Source of the DNA: DASZTV01 sp035550655
GTDB taxonomy: Bacteria > Actinomycetota > Actinomycetes > JAFAQI01
Assembly: GCA_035550655.1 (NCBI GenBank)
Contig: DASZOU010000034.1
Span: forward strand, 11,335 to 75,334
Length of the DNA: 64,000 nucleotides
Direction of reading: 5' to 3'
Under the pieces are notes generated by a model. The model did not search any database. It was not told the origin of the DNA and saw only the letters and a list, made by a program, of their open reading frames with translations. Shown here piece after piece: positions 17,452 through 26,327 of the stretch (the stretch's first letter is position 1; each line of letters begins with the position of its first letter). The translations under genes were made by a program, and so were the position numbers.

Positions 17452-19257
17452 GTGCACCAGACACCTGCGTGGTGGACTCCCGTGCCCCATGTGCGCGGGC
17501 CGCTGACCGTTGGCGAGCGGCCGTCTTCCGACCGTTATCGGTGGCTGGTGGAGTCGGTCCAGGAGGTCATCTTCGAGGCTAACCCCGAGGGTCAGTGGAC
17601 GTACCTGAACCCGGCGTGGACCCGCGTGCTCGGCTACGACGTCGAGGCGACGCTTGGCCGGCCATTTCTGGAGTACGTGCACCCCGACGACCGGCAGGCG
17701 AACCTCGAGGTCTTCGTCGAGACGCTGAGCACCGGCAAGGAGAAGTGCCGGTTCGACGCGCGTTACGTCACTGCCGACGGCGACGTGCGCTGGATGGAGA
17801 TCCACGCGTGGATCTTCCGCGACGCCGGCGGCCAGCCGCTCGGATCGACCGGCACGCTGACCGACGTCACTGAGCGACGGCTGGCCGAGCTCCAGCTCGA
17901 GCGGCGGGCGACCCACGATCCGCTGACGGATCTGCCCAACCGCGCGCTGCTCGATCAGCACCTGGTCGCAGCGCTCGACCGGTGCGCGGAAGGTGGGACC
18001 CCGCTCGCGTTGCTATTTCTCGATCTCGACCGCTTCAAGCTGGTGAACGACACCCTTGGCCACGACGCGGGTGACGAGGTGCTGCAGCTGGTGGGAGAGC
18101 GGTTGCGGGATGCCGCGCGTCCCGAGGATCTGGTGGCTCGCTTCGGCGGCGACGAGTTCGTCATCGTGTCCGAGCGGCTGACCACGGCCGGGCTTCGCTC
18201 CTACACCGACCGCCTGCATGCGGCGCTCGCGGCGCCGATGGCGGTGGCGGGCAGGGAGCTCGTCCTCTCGACGAGCATCGGCGCCAGCCTGGTGTCGGCC
18301 GAGAATGCTGCGGCGGCAGTCGCAGCGGAGACGCTCGAGGAGGCCGCCAACGAGCTGCTGCGTGACGCGGACTCCGCGATGTACCACGCGAAGGAGAGCG
18401 GTCGCGACCGCACCGAGGTCTTCAACGCCGTGACCAGGGCCCGCATCGTCGATCGCTTCGACACCGAACACGAGCTGCGTCAGGCGATCAACCGGCGTGA
18501 GCTGGGTTTGGTCTACCAGCCGCAGATCGATCTCGCCAGCGGCCGGGTTGTGGGCCTCGAAGCGCTGGTGCGCTGGGACCACCCGCAACGTGGCACGCTG
18601 CTGCCCGAGTCGTTCATGGCCGTGGCCGAGGAGAGTGGCCTCGTCGTACCGCTGGGTCGTTGGGTGCTCGTCGAAGCGTGCCGCGCGGTGGTTGCCGCCG
18701 CCCGCGCGAGCAATCGGCCACCGCGGATCGCTGTCAACCTCTCGGCGCGGGAGATCTCCTCGGGCGTTGTCGCGGACCTCGCGGGGATCCTCGAGCGGAC
18801 CGGTGCTCCTCCGAGCCTGCTCTGTCTCGAGCTCACCGAGTCCGCGTTGCTTCCGGATGCCGACGCGGCGCAGGCCGTCATGTCCGACCTCGCGGCACTG
18901 GGCGTGCAGCTCAGCCTCGACGACTTCGGCACCGGCTTCTCCTCGCTCGCCTACCTGCAACGGTTGCCGTTGCGCGAGCTGAAGATCGATCGCTCGTTCG
19001 TCAGTCGCATTCACGAGAAGGATGGGCGGGCGCTGGTCGCCGCCGTCATCCGCCTTGCCGACGCGCTGGGACTCGAGACAGTCGCGGAGGGGATCGAGCA
19101 CCTCGACCAGGTGAACACGCTCGCTGAGCTTGGCTGCGAAACCGGCCAGGGCTTCCTGCTCGGTCGTCCGGTCAGGCTGGAGGAGGCGCTTGCGGACCGC
19201 GGTGCGCTTCCGGTGCAGCGGACCGACTCAAGCCGCTGGCAGCGAACCGCGGTTTGA
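17452..19257 (+). CDS. PAS-GGDEF-EAL cyclic-di-GMP turnover protein
   Basis: 601 residues from GTG 17452 behind GGAAGGAC. A PAS sensor domain (about 27-148, ending in the PAC motif) is followed by GGDEF with an intact active site RFGGDEF (GGDEF 232-236) and an intact inhibitory RxxD I-site (RPED 223-226, five residues upstream). The EAL domain has EALVRW (370-375), DDFGTG and a conserved ELTESALL/ETVAEGIE series. Both catalytic domains look competent, so it could make and degrade c-di-GMP. No membrane segment. It lies in a genome with flagella, so a motility-sessility role is a reasonable inference; no direct linkage is visible. Confidence 0.9.
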   Translation: MHQTPAWWTPVPHVRGPLTVGERPSSDRYRWLVESVQEVIFEANPEGQWTYLNPAWTRVLGYDVEATLGRPFLEYVHPDDRQANLEVFVETLSTGKEKCRFDARYVTADGDVRWMEIHAWIFRDAGGQPLGSTGTLTDVTERRLAELQLERRATHDPLTDLPNRALLDQHLVAALDRCAEGGTPLALLFLDLDRFKLVNDTLGHDAGDEVLQLVGERLRDAARPEDLVARFGGDEFVIVSERLTTAGLRSYTDRLHAALAAPMAVAGRELVLSTSIGASLVSAENAAAAVAAETLEEAANELLRDADSAMYHAKESGRDRTEVFNAVTRARIVDRFDTEHELRQAINRRELGLVYQPQIDLASGRVVGLEALVRWDHPQRGTLLPESFMAVAEESGLVVPLGRWVLVEACRAVVAAARASNRPPRIAVNLSAREISSGVVADLAGILERTGAPPSLLCLELTESALLPDADAAQAVMSDLAALGVQLSLDDFGTGFSSLAYLQRLPLRELKIDRSFVSRIHEKDGRALVAAVIRLADALGLETVAEGIEHLDQVNTLAELGCETGQGFLLGRPVRLEEALADRGALPVQRTDSSRWQRTAV

Positions 19258-19308
19258 CCGGTTTCGCGCATCGTCGCGAGGAGATCACCTTCGGGTGACG
19301 CGCCGGGC

Positions 19309-20046
19309 ATGAGCATCCGAGTGGGTACGAGCGGTTGGCAGTACGCGGACTGGCGAGGTGCCTTCTATCCGCCGAAGCTGCCGCAGCGCGCCTGGCTCGC
19401 GTCCTACTGCGAGTCCTTCGACACCGTCGAGGTGAACTCCAGCTTCTACCGGCTGCCGACCATCGACACCGTAAAGCGATGGGCCGATGTCCTGCCGGAC
19501 GGATTCGTGATGGCGATGAAGGTGAGCCGCTATCTCACGCATGTGAAGCGGCTCCGCGAGCCGGCCGAGCCAGTGGCGCGGCTCATGACCACGCTCGCCC
19601 CGCTGCAGGAGCGCGGCTTGCTGGGTCCGCTTCTCATCCAGCTGCCACCCGATTTTCCGGCCGAGCTCGCTCGGCTCGACGAGACGCTCCGCGCCTTCCC
19701 CGAAGGCATGCGGCTCGCCGTTGAGCCGCGCCACGCGTCGTGGTTCACCGAGGAGCTTCGAGCGTTGCTCGGTGTACGGGGCGCGGCCCTCGTGTGGGCC
19801 GACCGAGGTGGCCGAAGCGTAGGCCCGCTTTGGCAGCCCACTGATTGGACCTACCTCCGGCTGCACCACGGACGGGACGACTGGGGCTACGGCAGTCGGG
19901 ACCTGCGTCGGTGGGCGCGGCGTCTGGCGACGGCCGGCGACGGCTATGCGTACGCGAACAACGATCCGGGTGCGGCGGCGGTTCGGGATGCCCGCCGGCT
20001 GCGGGAGATGGTGGCGGATCGACCTCAGGCGGCAGCACGGGAATAG
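19309..20046 (+). CDS. DUF72 family protein
   Basis: 245 residues, TIM-barrel-like DUF72 (YecE family). Hallmarks: VGTSGWQYADWRGAFYP, SFDTVEVNSSFYRLP, FVMAMKVSRYLTHVKRL, LAVEPRHASW and YAYANNDPGAAAV. Function is not established; the fold suggests a nuclease- or isomerase-like barrel. Its 3' end overlaps the convergent GH15 gene by 22 bp. Confidence 0.9.
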   Translation: MSIRVGTSGWQYADWRGAFYPPKLPQRAWLASYCESFDTVEVNSSFYRLPTIDTVKRWADVLPDGFVMAMKVSRYLTHVKRLREPAEPVARLMTTLAPLQERGLLGPLLIQLPPDFPAELARLDETLRAFPEGMRLAVEPRHASWFTEELRALLGVRGAALVWADRGGRSVGPLWQPTDWTYLRLHHGRDDWGYGSRDLRRWARRLATAGDGYAYANNDPGAAAVRDARRLREMVADRPQAAARE

Positions 20047-21800
20047 GCGCAGGCGGCGTTGATGAGGGCGAGATGGCTCAGACCTTGCGGGAAGTTGCCC
20101 AGCATCGCCCCGGTGCCGACGTCGCTCAACTCGGCGAACAGCCCGACGTCGTTGGCCAGTGCCACCGTGTCGTCCATGAGGTCGCGCGCCTCGGCCAGCT
20201 CTCCGAGGGCGACCAGTGCGTGCACCAGCCAGAAGCTGCACGCGATGAATGCGCCGCCGTCATCCGTCCCGCTGTATCGGCGCACCAAAGGTCCATCGCA
20301 GAGCTCCTTGCGAATCGCTGCGACGGTGCCGGCCAAGCGCTCTCCCCGGTCGAAGCCGGTGCGGCCCATGAGCAGGGTGGCGGCGTCGAGACCGTCCGCC
20401 CCCGCGTAGGCGAGGTAGGAAGACCGCTCCTGCGACCAGCAGTTCTCCTCGATCCAGGCCCTGATCAGGTCGCGTTCGTTGCGCCACCGCTCTGCGTCGT
20501 CAGCGGCGAGCTGTCCCGCGTCGTGCAGCCGCACGGCACGGTCGAGCGCCGTCCAGCAACCGAGCTTGGACACGGTGTAGTGGCGTTTGGTCTGAAGCTC
20601 CCAGATCCCCGCGTCCTTGTGGCGCCAACTGTCACAGCAGCGGTCGGCGAGCGCGGCAAGCAGCCGGGAGGTTTTCGGGTCGAGACAATGGCCGTCGTCG
20701 ACGTACTGCCAGATCATGTCGAACAGATCGCCGAAGGTGCCGAGCTGCAGCTGGTCGGCGGCGCGGTTGCCGATCCGGACCGGCGCGCTTCCCCGATAGC
20801 CCGGTACGTCGGGATGCTCCTCGTTGTCGGTCGGGGCGGTGCCGTCGAGCCGGTAGAACACGTGTAGATCCGGTTCCGTCCGCCGGAGGGCGCCGAGCAT
20901 CCATTGCACGGCTGCCTGCGCTTCGTCATTGAGCTGCAGTGCGAGGAACGCGTCGATGGTGAATGCGCAGTCGCGCACCCACATGTAGCGGTAGTCCCAG
21001 TTCTTCTCTCCACCGACCACCTCGGGCAGTGACGTCGTGGGGGCGGCGGCCACCGCGCCGGTCGGCACGTACTGCAGCAGCCGAAGCGCGAGTGCCGATC
21101 GGCGGACCTCCTCGGACCACAGCCCGTCGTACCGGATGCTCGCGGTCCAGTCACGCCAGCGTTGCGCGGTGAGCGGAAGGTGACCTTCGATCTCATCGCG
21201 GTCGGCGAGAAACACCGGCGCATCCGAGGAGCCGATCACCGCAAGCAAGCCGGGGTGATCCGGGGTCGCGGTGAAGGTCGCGGTCACACGGTGTCCGTCA
21301 CACCACGGTTCACCGACATCGAAGTGTCGAACCGCCAGCTGGTCCTCGCCGGCGGTGATCACCAGCGCATCCTGGCGCTCGGAGATCCACGGCTCCGTGG
21401 TGCGAAGCTGCGCGCCGGGCTCAACCGTCCATCGCATCTCGACCGCTCCGTCGAGACATTCGACCCGCCGTGCCAGCTCACTCCACGCCAACCGTCCCGA
21501 GCGGCCGAGGGGCAGGGAGTCGATGATGCGAACTGCACCTTGCTCGGTAGTGAAGGTCGTCTCGAGAACGTTGGTGTCCGGCAGATAGCGGCGGGTGGCG
21601 CTGTACTCGCTGACCGGAGCGAGCTCTATGAAGCCGCCGTGGCTGGGATCGACGATCGCCGCGAACGTCGGCGTGGCGTCGAGCGCAGGTACGGGCCACC
21701 AGTCGATTCGACCGTCCGTGCTGACGAGTGCGACCGTTCGACCGTCGCCGATCGCGGCGTACGACTCGATGGGCGCGAAGCCGTCGTCGTCGCGCGTCAA
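20025..21800 (-). CDS. glycoside hydrolase family 15 protein (glucoamylase/trehalase-like)
   Basis: 591 residues with a TTG start; no better start lies nearby and the N-terminal APIESYAAIGDG motif must be kept. GH15 signatures: IGDGRTVALVSTDGRIDW, KNWDYRYMWVRDCAFTIDAF, DAGIWELQTKRHYTVSKLGCW with the catalytic Glu, and GNFPQGLSHLALINAA at the end. Actinobacterial homologues include trehalases and glucan 1,4-alpha-glucosidases. No signal peptide, so cytoplasmic; a role in trehalose or glycogen breakdown is likely. It converges with and overlaps the DUF72 gene. Confidence 0.88.
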   Translation of the reverse strand: MTRDDDGFAPIESYAAIGDGRTVALVSTDGRIDWWPVPALDATPTFAAIVDPSHGGFIELAPVSEYSATRRYLPDTNVLETTFTTEQGAVRIIDSLPLGRSGRLAWSELARRVECLDGAVEMRWTVEPGAQLRTTEPWISERQDALVITAGEDQLAVRHFDVGEPWCDGHRVTATFTATPDHPGLLAVIGSSDAPVFLADRDEIEGHLPLTAQRWRDWTASIRYDGLWSEEVRRSALALRLLQYVPTGAVAAAPTTSLPEVVGGEKNWDYRYMWVRDCAFTIDAFLALQLNDEAQAAVQWMLGALRRTEPDLHVFYRLDGTAPTDNEEHPDVPGYRGSAPVRIGNRAADQLQLGTFGDLFDMIWQYVDDGHCLDPKTSRLLAALADRCCDSWRHKDAGIWELQTKRHYTVSKLGCWTALDRAVRLHDAGQLAADDAERWRNERDLIRAWIEENCWSQERSSYLAYAGADGLDAATLLMGRTGFDRGERLAGTVAAIRKELCDGPLVRRYSGTDDGGAFIACSFWLVHALVALGELAEARDLMDDTVALANDVGLFAELSDVGTGAMLGNFPQGLSHLALINAACAYSRAAA

Positions 21801-22070
21801 TGCCGTTGCAGGACACGGTCGGCGCGATCCACGACGATGTCGGTCGCCGGGCCGACGCCCGCGTCGCCCCCGGTGACGACCGCCTCACCTTGGGTCCGTC
21901 GCACGCCGCGCACCGGTACCTCGCTCTCGTTTCGTGTCTCCTGATTCCTCCATGACCGCGGTGTGGCGATCACAAACTCCCTGACATGCATGACTGCACA
22001 GCGGGAGCTCCCGGACCGGAGGTGTCACATGAGGATGAGTGCTGGTGCAGCAGCGGGGTAGGCGAAGTGC
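21801..22070. other. divergent intergenic region with a possible leader peptide
   Basis: 270 bp between GH15 (-) and the LLM oxidoreductase (+). The part nearest the + gene holds a well-formed Shine-Dalgarno (GGAGG, 22018-22022) followed by a ten-codon reading frame, ATG 22029 to TAG 22061 (MRMSAGAAAG), ending 9 bp before the LLM start. This may be a translated leader or chance. A 64-codon minus-strand frame (21797-21991) has no coding look. No promoter can be called with confidence. Confidence 0.3.
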
Positions 22071-23021
22071 ATGACCCAGTTCGGTTACTTCCTGTCCTCC
22101 GAAGAGCTGAGTCCTGAAGAGCTGGTCAGCACAGCGCAGCTCGCCGAACGCGCCGGCTTCGATCGGATCTGGATCTCCGATCACTACCACCCCTGGACGC
22201 GTGAGCAAGGCGAGAGCGCGTTCGTCTGGGCGGTCATCGGGGCGATCGCCGCGAGCACGAAGCTACACATCACCACCGCCGTGACCTGCCCCACCGACCG
22301 GATCCATCCGGCCGTGATTGCGCAGGCAACGGCCACAGTGGCTTCGCTCGCTCCCGGCCGGTTCTCGTTCGGGGTCGGGACTGGCGAGCGACTCAACGAA
22401 CACATCCTCGGTGGCCTGTGGCCGCCGACAGCGATCAGGCTGGAGCGACTGGAAGAAGCGATCGGCGTGATCCGAGAACTCTGGAAAGGCGAGACCGTGA
22501 CGCATCGTGGCGAGCACTACACGGTCGACGCCGCGCGGATCTTCTCTCTTCCGGAGCAACTGCCGCCGATCCTGATCTCAGGTTTCGGTCCGGCCGCCAC
22601 GGATCTCGCGGCTCGCATCGGCGACGGCTGGGTCACGGTGCAGCCCGACGCGGACCTGCTGCAGCGCTACAGGGACGGCGGCGGCCGTGGAACCACCCAG
22701 GGCGGCACCAAGATCTGCTGGGCGCCGTCCGCGGAAGACGCGGCCAAGACGGCGTACCGGCTCTGGGGATTCGAGGCAGTTGGCGGGCAGAGCGCTCAGG
22801 ACCTGCCGTCGTGGGCGGAGTTCGAGCAGCTCGGCGAGGCGACGTCACCGGAGCAGGTCGCCGAGTCCGTCCCCTGCGGGCCGGATCCAGAGCGCGCCGC
22901 CGAGTCGCTCAAGAAGTACGTCGACGCCGGCTTCGACGAGGTCTATGTGTCGCAGATGGGCCCGGACCAGGAGGGCGGCATTCGGTTCCTGGTCGACGAC
23001 GTACTGCCACTGGTCCGTTGA
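22071..23021 (+). CDS. LLM-class F420-dependent oxidoreductase
   Basis: 316 residues, luciferase-like monooxygenase fold. The N-terminal strand is TQFGYFLSSEELSP, then ERAGFDRIWISDHYHPW, TAVTCPTDRIHPAVIAQATATVASLAPGRF and GVGTGERLNEH, which match the actinobacterial F420-binding glucose-6-phosphate-dehydrogenase-like subgroup. It would transfer hydride between a small organic substrate and F420; the substrate is unknown. It ends 13 bp before the DUF1360 gene. Confidence 0.88.
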   Translation: MTQFGYFLSSEELSPEELVSTAQLAERAGFDRIWISDHYHPWTREQGESAFVWAVIGAIAASTKLHITTAVTCPTDRIHPAVIAQATATVASLAPGRFSFGVGTGERLNEHILGGLWPPTAIRLERLEEAIGVIRELWKGETVTHRGEHYTVDAARIFSLPEQLPPILISGFGPAATDLAARIGDGWVTVQPDADLLQRYRDGGGRGTTQGGTKICWAPSAEDAAKTAYRLWGFEAVGGQSAQDLPSWAEFEQLGEATSPEQVAESVPCGPDPERAAESLKKYVDAGFDEVYVSQMGPDQEGGIRFLVDDVLPLVR

Positions 23022-23034
23022 AGCGGAGCGATGC

Positions 23035-23580
23035 ATGACGGAACCTGAGGCTTCTGTGGCCAGCCGCAACGGTTCGCCGTCATCCCAACAGGAGCACCCG
23101 GTCGCCGCGCACTACGGTCGCCCTGCGTCCGAGCTGCGCGGGTACGCCGCAGTGATGGCGGTGTATGCCACAGCCGTCTCGATTGCGGCGGCGGTCATGA
23201 AGCGCACTGGTCGGCTGCCTGGTGGCTTCCGGGCCGGGGATCTCGCACTCATGACGCTCGCCACCCACAAGCTCAGCCGCACGATCAGTCGCGACTCGGT
23301 CACCAGTCCGCTGCGCGCGCCGTTCGCGCGATTCGAGGGCGCCGCCGGTCCCGGCGAGGTGAACGAGAAGGTAGCGGCGCGGGGCGCCGGGAAGGCGGTG
23401 GGGGAGTTGCTCACGTGCCCGTTCTGCCTGGACCAGTGGGTGGCGACCGGGCTCGTCACCGGTCTCGCCGTCGCTCCTCGCCTGACCAGGTACGTCGCCG
23501 CCATCTTCGCGGTACGAGCGGGTGCCGACCTCGTGCAGTTCGGCTACGCGGCCGCCGAGCACGCCACCTCCGCCGAGTAG
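23035..23580 (+). CDS. DUF1360 family membrane protein
   Basis: 181 residues from ATG 23035. The N-terminal 30 residues are polar. Then come a hydrophobic segment (AAVMAVYATAVSIAAAVMK), the DUF1360 core DLALMTLATHKLSRTISRD, and LLTCPFCLDQWVATGLVTGLA with a CPFC pair, followed by another hydrophobic stretch. Function unknown; the family includes sporulation-associated YjcA-type proteins and is widespread in actinobacteria. Probably cotranscribed with the LLM oxidoreductase. Confidence 0.85.
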   Translation: MTEPEASVASRNGSPSSQQEHPVAAHYGRPASELRGYAAVMAVYATAVSIAAAVMKRTGRLPGGFRAGDLALMTLATHKLSRTISRDSVTSPLRAPFARFEGAAGPGEVNEKVAARGAGKAVGELLTCPFCLDQWVATGLVTGLAVAPRLTRYVAAIFAVRAGADLVQFGYAAAEHATSAE

Positions 23581-23746
23581 CGGCGCAGCGCGAGCCGGCC
23601 TGGACGCACGATCATCCGCCGGTTTGCGAGGCCCGGCGGACGGGGAGGCGTGAGGTGTCCGGTTGATTCAGCAGTGAGTCACCACTTGGTCCGGATCGGT
23701 CCCTAGGGCCGAAGCGCACTGAGTCTTGAGTCACGCAGGAGTCACC
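23581..23746. promoter_or_regulatory. promoter region of hemerythrin gene with repeated GAGTC(AC) and CCCTAGGG
   Basis: This gap carries GGTCCCTAGGGCC (23698-23710), with a palindromic CCCTAGGG core, and four copies of GAGTC at 23676, 23721, 23728 and 23739. Three of them extend to GAGTCAC, two exactly 11 bp apart. The last overlaps the ribosome-binding site of the hemerythrin gene. These look like regulator-binding sites; the protein is unknown. Confidence 0.35.
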
Positions 23747-24304
23747 GTGGCGAGCCCACACCGATCCGCAGTCGACGGTATCGACGTGCTTTGTGAACAG
23801 CATCGGACGATCCGTTCCCTGATCGAGACGGTCCGTCAGAACTCGCCGGCGGGACGGCTGGCGCACTTCGATCGTCTGGTCGCCTTCCTCGCATGGCACG
23901 AGGCGACAGAGGCGCTTCTGCTGCGCCCCGTCACCCGCTCGGATGTGCTCGGCGGTGAGGTCATCGCCGACGCTCGGGCGGTCGAGGAGAGCCGGATCCG
24001 GGCGACAGTGGCCGGACTGACGCACGTCGACCCTGTCTCGCGGGAGTTTCGGCGCGGCTTCGACGATCTTGCCCGCCGGCTCATCGAACATCTCGACAGC
24101 GAGGAGCGCTACGAGTTCCCGCTCGTGCGTGCGTATCGCGGCAAGGACTCGCTCGCCGCGATGGCGGCCGTGATGCGACGCACCGATGCTCCCGGCGCCG
24201 GTAACACGGCCACAACGGCGACGGCACTCGCGGGCGCGGTGATCAACCCCCTGGCGTCGGCGGTCAGCAAGGTCCGCGAGGTGGTCGCGGCAGCGCGGCG
24301 GTGA
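23747..24304 (+). CDS. hemerythrin HHE-domain protein
   Basis: 185 residues from GTG 23747, preceded by AGGAG with a five-base spacer (an upstream TTG at 23726 is weaker). Metal-binding pattern: CEQHRTIRSLIE, then FLAWHEATEALLLRP, then RLIEHLDSEERYEFPL, i.e. the H...HxxxE...HxxxxE signature of HHE cation-binding proteins. Such proteins hold a di-iron centre and can bind O2 or NO. The C-terminal Ala/Thr-rich segment (150-185) resembles that of the second hemerythrin gene 0.4 kb downstream, pointing to a paralogous pair. Confidence 0.87.
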   Translation: MASPHRSAVDGIDVLCEQHRTIRSLIETVRQNSPAGRLAHFDRLVAFLAWHEATEALLLRPVTRSDVLGGEVIADARAVEESRIRATVAGLTHVDPVSREFRRGFDDLARRLIEHLDSEERYEFPLVRAYRGKDSLAAMAAVMRRTDAPGAGNTATTATALAGAVINPLASAVSKVREVVAAARR

Positions 24305-24348
24305 AAGGGGCCCCTCGAACCGCCCTCGATACGAAGGGAGACAAGAGG

Positions 24349-24681
24349 ATGAGCGAGAAGCTGGAGCGGCTGCCACGCTGCTGTGAGCAGCACAGCGACT
24401 GGCAGGTGCTGACCGAGCATCTGGGCCGGGACTTCCCGACCGTCTCCGGCGAGCAGGTGCTGCGCAACGTCCTTGACGCGCAGACCGTGACCCAACGGTT
24501 CAAGCTCGACGAGAGCGAAGCGATCGAGATCGCCGAGCTGATCGTTCGCTATCGGCTGCTCTTGAGCACCGGTCAGCTGGCAGACGTCGCGCGGACCGAT
24601 CCGCAGACCCACCACGTCAACGGCGCGGCGGCCGCCTTGAACACCCCGCCGTCCCGCGCCGATGTCTCCCTGGATGCATGA
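24349..24681 (+). CDS. conserved-looking hypothetical protein between two hemerythrins
   Basis: 110 residues from ATG 24349, behind GGGAGACAAGAGG. I do not recognise the family. It is soluble and mostly alpha-helical, with a Cys pair and two His near the N-terminus (PRCCEQHSDW), a Gly/Val turn (FPTVSGEQVLRNV) and a helical acidic stretch (LDESEAIEIAELIVRYR). It lies 44 bp after one hemerythrin gene and 57 bp before the next, same strand. The CCEQH segment could bind metal; a role connected to the hemerythrins is inferred from position only. Confidence 0.65.
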   Translation: MSEKLERLPRCCEQHSDWQVLTEHLGRDFPTVSGEQVLRNVLDAQTVTQRFKLDESEAIEIAELIVRYRLLLSTGQLADVARTDPQTHHVNGAAAALNTPPSRADVSLDA

Positions 24682-24738
24682 CCGGTTGCTTCCCGGGCAT
24701 CACTACCAACCGCACCCACTTGGAAGGAGACGAGCGAG

Positions 24739-25284
24739 ATGGCCCACGACGCAATCGACTTCCTGCTCGGACAGCACCAGCAGGTCGAGAAGCTGATCGA
24801 TCAGATCAAGACCGCCGCCGCGGACTCGCGCGGGGAGTTGTTCGACGAGCTTCGCGAGATGCTTGCAGTGCACGAGACCGCGGAAGAGCTCGTGCTTCGG
24901 CCGGTCACCAAGGCCGCCGGTGAAGACGGCAAGCAGATCGCCGACGATCGGACCGCCGAAGAAAACGAGGCGAAGCGCGCGCTGGCGGACCTCGAGAAGC
25001 TCGACCCGGCGAGCGATACGTTCCTCACGGACTTCGAGGCGTTCGCGGCCGATGTGCTCGAGCACGCGACCAACGAGGAGCAGCAGGAGTTCCCGCTGGT
25101 CCGGCGGGACAACGACGCCGACCGGCTCGCCAAGCTCGGCGCCGCGATGGAGAAGGTGGAGCAGGTCGCACCCACTCATCCGCATCCGAGTGCCAAGTCG
25201 ACGGCGGCGGTCGCAGCAATGGGTCCGTTCGCATCCATCCTCGATCGGGCGCGCGACGCGATCTCAGCCGCACTCAAGGACTGA
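24739..25284 (+). CDS. hemerythrin HHE-domain protein (second copy)
   Basis: 181 residues with a strong ribosome-binding site (GGAAGGAGACGAGCG). Iron-ligand pattern: LLGQHQQVEKLID, MLAVHETAEELVLRP, VLEHATNEEQQEFPL, as in the paralogue upstream. It ends with a helical tail (FASILDRARDAISAALKD). A di-iron, O2/NO- or redox-responsive role is family-level inference. It is followed after 8 bp by a small acidic reading frame. Confidence 0.88.
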   Translation: MAHDAIDFLLGQHQQVEKLIDQIKTAAADSRGELFDELREMLAVHETAEELVLRPVTKAAGEDGKQIADDRTAEENEAKRALADLEKLDPASDTFLTDFEAFAADVLEHATNEEQQEFPLVRRDNDADRLAKLGAAMEKVEQVAPTHPHPSAKSTAAVAAMGPFASILDRARDAISAALKD

Positions 25285-25292
25285 CGGCCACC

Positions 25293-25550
25293 ATGACCGG
25301 TGTTGAGCCGGGCCCACCCAAGCGCTCCGAGACCGACCCGCCGGCGGCCGACGGGCCGGTCGACGAAAGCCCCGGCAGCCCGCCGCCTCGGCCGAAGGAG
25401 ACGGCGGACGCCGCGGGCCGCGCCGCGAATGATCCGTCAGTGACAGAGGGCGGTCTGGTCCACGAGGCAAAGCAGGCCGCGGACGGCAAGCCAGACGGGG
25501 AGGTCGACACCGGCGACCACAAAGCGCGGCCGGCGACGTTGTTCTCCTAG
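25293..25550 (+). CDS. small disordered acidic protein (hypothetical)
   Basis: 85 residues, rich in Pro, Asp, Glu, Ala and Gly, with no hydrophobic core. It reads as an intrinsically disordered protein, like short proteins often found behind stress genes in actinobacteria. It starts 8 bp after the hemerythrin stop; the ribosome-binding site is weak. Coding status is plausible from codon pattern and operon position but not proven. Confidence 0.5.
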   Translation: MTGVEPGPPKRSETDPPAADGPVDESPGSPPPRPKETADAAGRAANDPSVTEGGLVHEAKQAADGKPDGEVDTGDHKARPATLFS

Positions 25551-25556
25551 CAGGCG

Positions 25557-26327
25557 CTAGTTCTGGTTGTAGCTGTACGTCGTCACTCGGGTCTGGTCGC
25601 AGACGGCGGTGCCGTTGAAGTACCAGGTGAACAGGCGCGTGCCGTTGCCGGGCTCGGAGAGGTTGACCGTCCACGACTTGCCGACCGGCAACGAGGCGTT
25701 GACCGTGCCGACGTGCTGCGCCGCTGCCTGCGACGTGACCGTCGAGCGCCCGTGACGGCCGACCTTGACCGTGCCTTCACCGCCGACGCTCTCGTTTGGG
25801 TTCTCCGTGCCGGGGATGTATTCGATGTGAACCGAGCTGCACGGGTTGTCGCTGACCTTGAGCGCGGTGTAGTCGACCTCGTTGCTGAAGAAGCTGAACA
25901 CGTAGTGGAAGCTGCCGTAGGTCCCTGCCTGGCTCTTGGGCGGCTGGAACAGGGTCTTCCACTTGACCGTGCCGAAGACATGGAGCTTGCGTCCGACCGC
26001 CGTGACGAGCTTCCCGGAGTGGCTGTACGCCGCGATCCGGAAGTCGTAGATGCCGATCGGCTCGGCCGGGAACGTCGTCTTTCCGCTGGTGCCGTGAAGG
26101 TGCCGGAAGGTGCCCCAGCTCTGGGTGTTGCCGTTGTAGCCCTGCAGCACGACGGTGTCGGAGCCGCGGTTTCGCGCGTGCCACGACACGGTCGTGGGCT
26201 TGTTCGCGTGAGCGTGAGCGGGGACCTTCAATCCGAGGTCCGGCGTACCGGCCGCACTGACCGGGACCGCAATCAGAGCAGTCGAAGCGGCCAGGGCGAG
26301 GCCGAGCAGGGGGACGATCCTTCGCAC
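25557..26327 (-). CDS. secreted protein of unknown family
   Basis: 256 residues from GTG 26327, preceded by GAGAGGAACG at good spacing; an ATG twelve codons upstream is an alternative. A clear Sec signal peptide (RRIVPLLGLALAASTALIA..., cleavage near SAAG) is followed by a Ser/Thr/Gly-rich, beta-strand-like ectodomain. Two Cys residues (DNPCSS, TAVCDQ) could form a disulphide. The C-terminus has strands NGTRLFTWYFNGTAV and TYSYNQN. I recognise no family. It converges with the small acidic protein gene and is divergent from the response regulator gene across 257 bp. Confidence 0.75.
   Translation of the reverse strand: MRRIVPLLGLALAASTALIAVPVSAAGTPDLGLKVPAHAHANKPTTVSWHARNRGSDTVVLQGYNGNTQSWGTFRHLHGTSGKTTFPAEPIGIYDFRIAAYSHSGKLVTAVGRKLHVFGTVKWKTLFQPPKSQAGTYGSFHYVFSFFSNEVDYTALKVSDNPCSSVHIEYIPGTENPNESVGGEGTVKVGRHGRSTVTSQAAAQHVGTVNASLPVGKSWTVNLSEPGNGTRLFTWYFNGTAVCDQTRVTTYSYNQN

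Noticed and set aside
21797..21991. 64-codon minus-strand frame upstream of GH15
   Set aside because: No ribosome-binding site, no similarity, overlaps the GH15 start region in another frame.
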